Shown here: piece by piece, positions 63,538-64,000 of the stretch | Layout: each line of letters opens with the position of its first letter | How positions within the stretch are numbered: the stretch's first letter is position 1 | NCBI GenBank assembly: GCA_030272585.1 | Contig: BSYQ01000005.1 | Coordinates: forward strand, 5,859,501-5,923,500 | Length of the DNA: 64,000 nucleotides | Direction: 5' to 3' | DNA from: Bryopsis sp. KO-2023 | Lineage: Eukaryota > Chlorophyta > Ulvophyceae > Bryopsidales > Bryopsidaceae | Position numbers and translations under genes: made by a program | The notes under the pieces: model-generated | The model's input: only the letters and a program-made list of their open reading frames with translations | Databases searched by the model: none | What the model was told of the DNA's origin: nothing

Positions 63538-64000
63538 CAGATCGCACAGGAGATCCTTTGGTTTGCGAAGGAGGACGCTGCAAGAGAATATCAGTCTTTG
63601 TTGCTGTGTTTCTGCGGTTTTTTAGCCCTGTTACCAAGCTCCCAACCAACAAGGCAAGCGAATCCGCCCAACTCTCGGTCTTTTCGTCACTCTAATATGA
63701 GTAATCGCAAAAACGTATGACTAAAGTACTCCGAACAGGACAGTCATGGATCACGCCGGCTGACGTTCACCTGCACGGCTTTCTTGTGCGCCACTCTCCA
63801 ATTTCTGTCTTGCTTCTGGAGGGTCGTCCGCTCACCTCTGGAATGGCGACTGTGCGTCCGTTCAAGCCGGTGTCGCTCGGAATATCTAGACAACACTATT
63901 TTTCCAGTTGCCGCCCTGGTTTGGTCTGCCGAGCTCTGAATGGGAAGCGGACTGACCCGTCCAGAAATCCACGGAGGAAAGTGCGTGCCAACCTTACGTC
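63538..64000. other. Region upstream of the sirtuin gene
   Basis: Promoter side of the sirtuin gene; no further gene is supported before the window ends. Confidence 0.4.

Overview
This is nuclear DNA from a photosynthetic eukaryote, probably of the green lineage. Protein genes carry GT-AG introns. One gene encodes a plastid-type pyruvate dehydrogenase E1-alpha with a simple N-terminal transit peptide rather than a bipartite leader. The elongator tRNA-Met gene has a short intron after the anticodon loop, as plant nuclear tRNA-Met genes do. The LTR element is a chromodomain-bearing Ty3/gypsy chromovirus. Genus and species cannot be told from the sequence.

Left half (1-35284): a head-to-tail array of a 2957-bp unit. 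Each complete unit carries one 5S rRNA gene, eight intact tRNA genes (Gly-GCC, Gly-CCC, Leu-AAG, Met-CAT with a 12-nt intron, Leu-CAG, Ser-AGA, Ser-CGA, Lys-TTT) and a tRNA-Asp relic that has lost its T arm. Units start at 1, 2958, 5915, 8872, 11829, 22048, 24990, 27947 and 33547. Units 1-4 are almost identical. Toward the unique flank the units collect mostly C-to-T / G-to-A changes and three mobile elements: a chromovirus in unit 5 (13046-20302, identical 227-bp LTRs, 5-bp target duplication), an unclassified element with a 679-codon ORF inside a hybrid tRNA-Ser gene of unit 8 (30110-33061, 14-bp flanking repeat), and a GATC-rich foldback element inside the tRNA-Gly gene of unit 9 (33757-34855, 8-bp target duplication). 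The foldback element itself carries tRNA-Ser-like arms.

Right half (35285-64000): gene-dense unique DNA. In order: a secreted periplasmic-binding-protein-like protein (+), plastid PDH E1-alpha (-), ATP sulfurylase (-), a mitochondrial-carrier-family transporter (+), a KDM2/7-type JmjC protein (-), an uncharacterised plastid-targeted helical protein (-), a divergent actin (-), a small unrecognised spliced gene (+) and a SIRT2-class sirtuin (-). Exon structures were worked out by hand from splice consensus, reading frame and family alignment from memory; every junction listed keeps the frame. The 5' ends of the sirtuin, the small gene and possibly ATP sulfurylase, and the 3' end of the JmjC gene, are not settled.

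The most unusual feature is the array: 5S and tRNA genes supplied as one co-homogenised tandem repeat, the arrangement best known from Entamoeba, here apparently in an alga and decaying at its edge under transposon attack.
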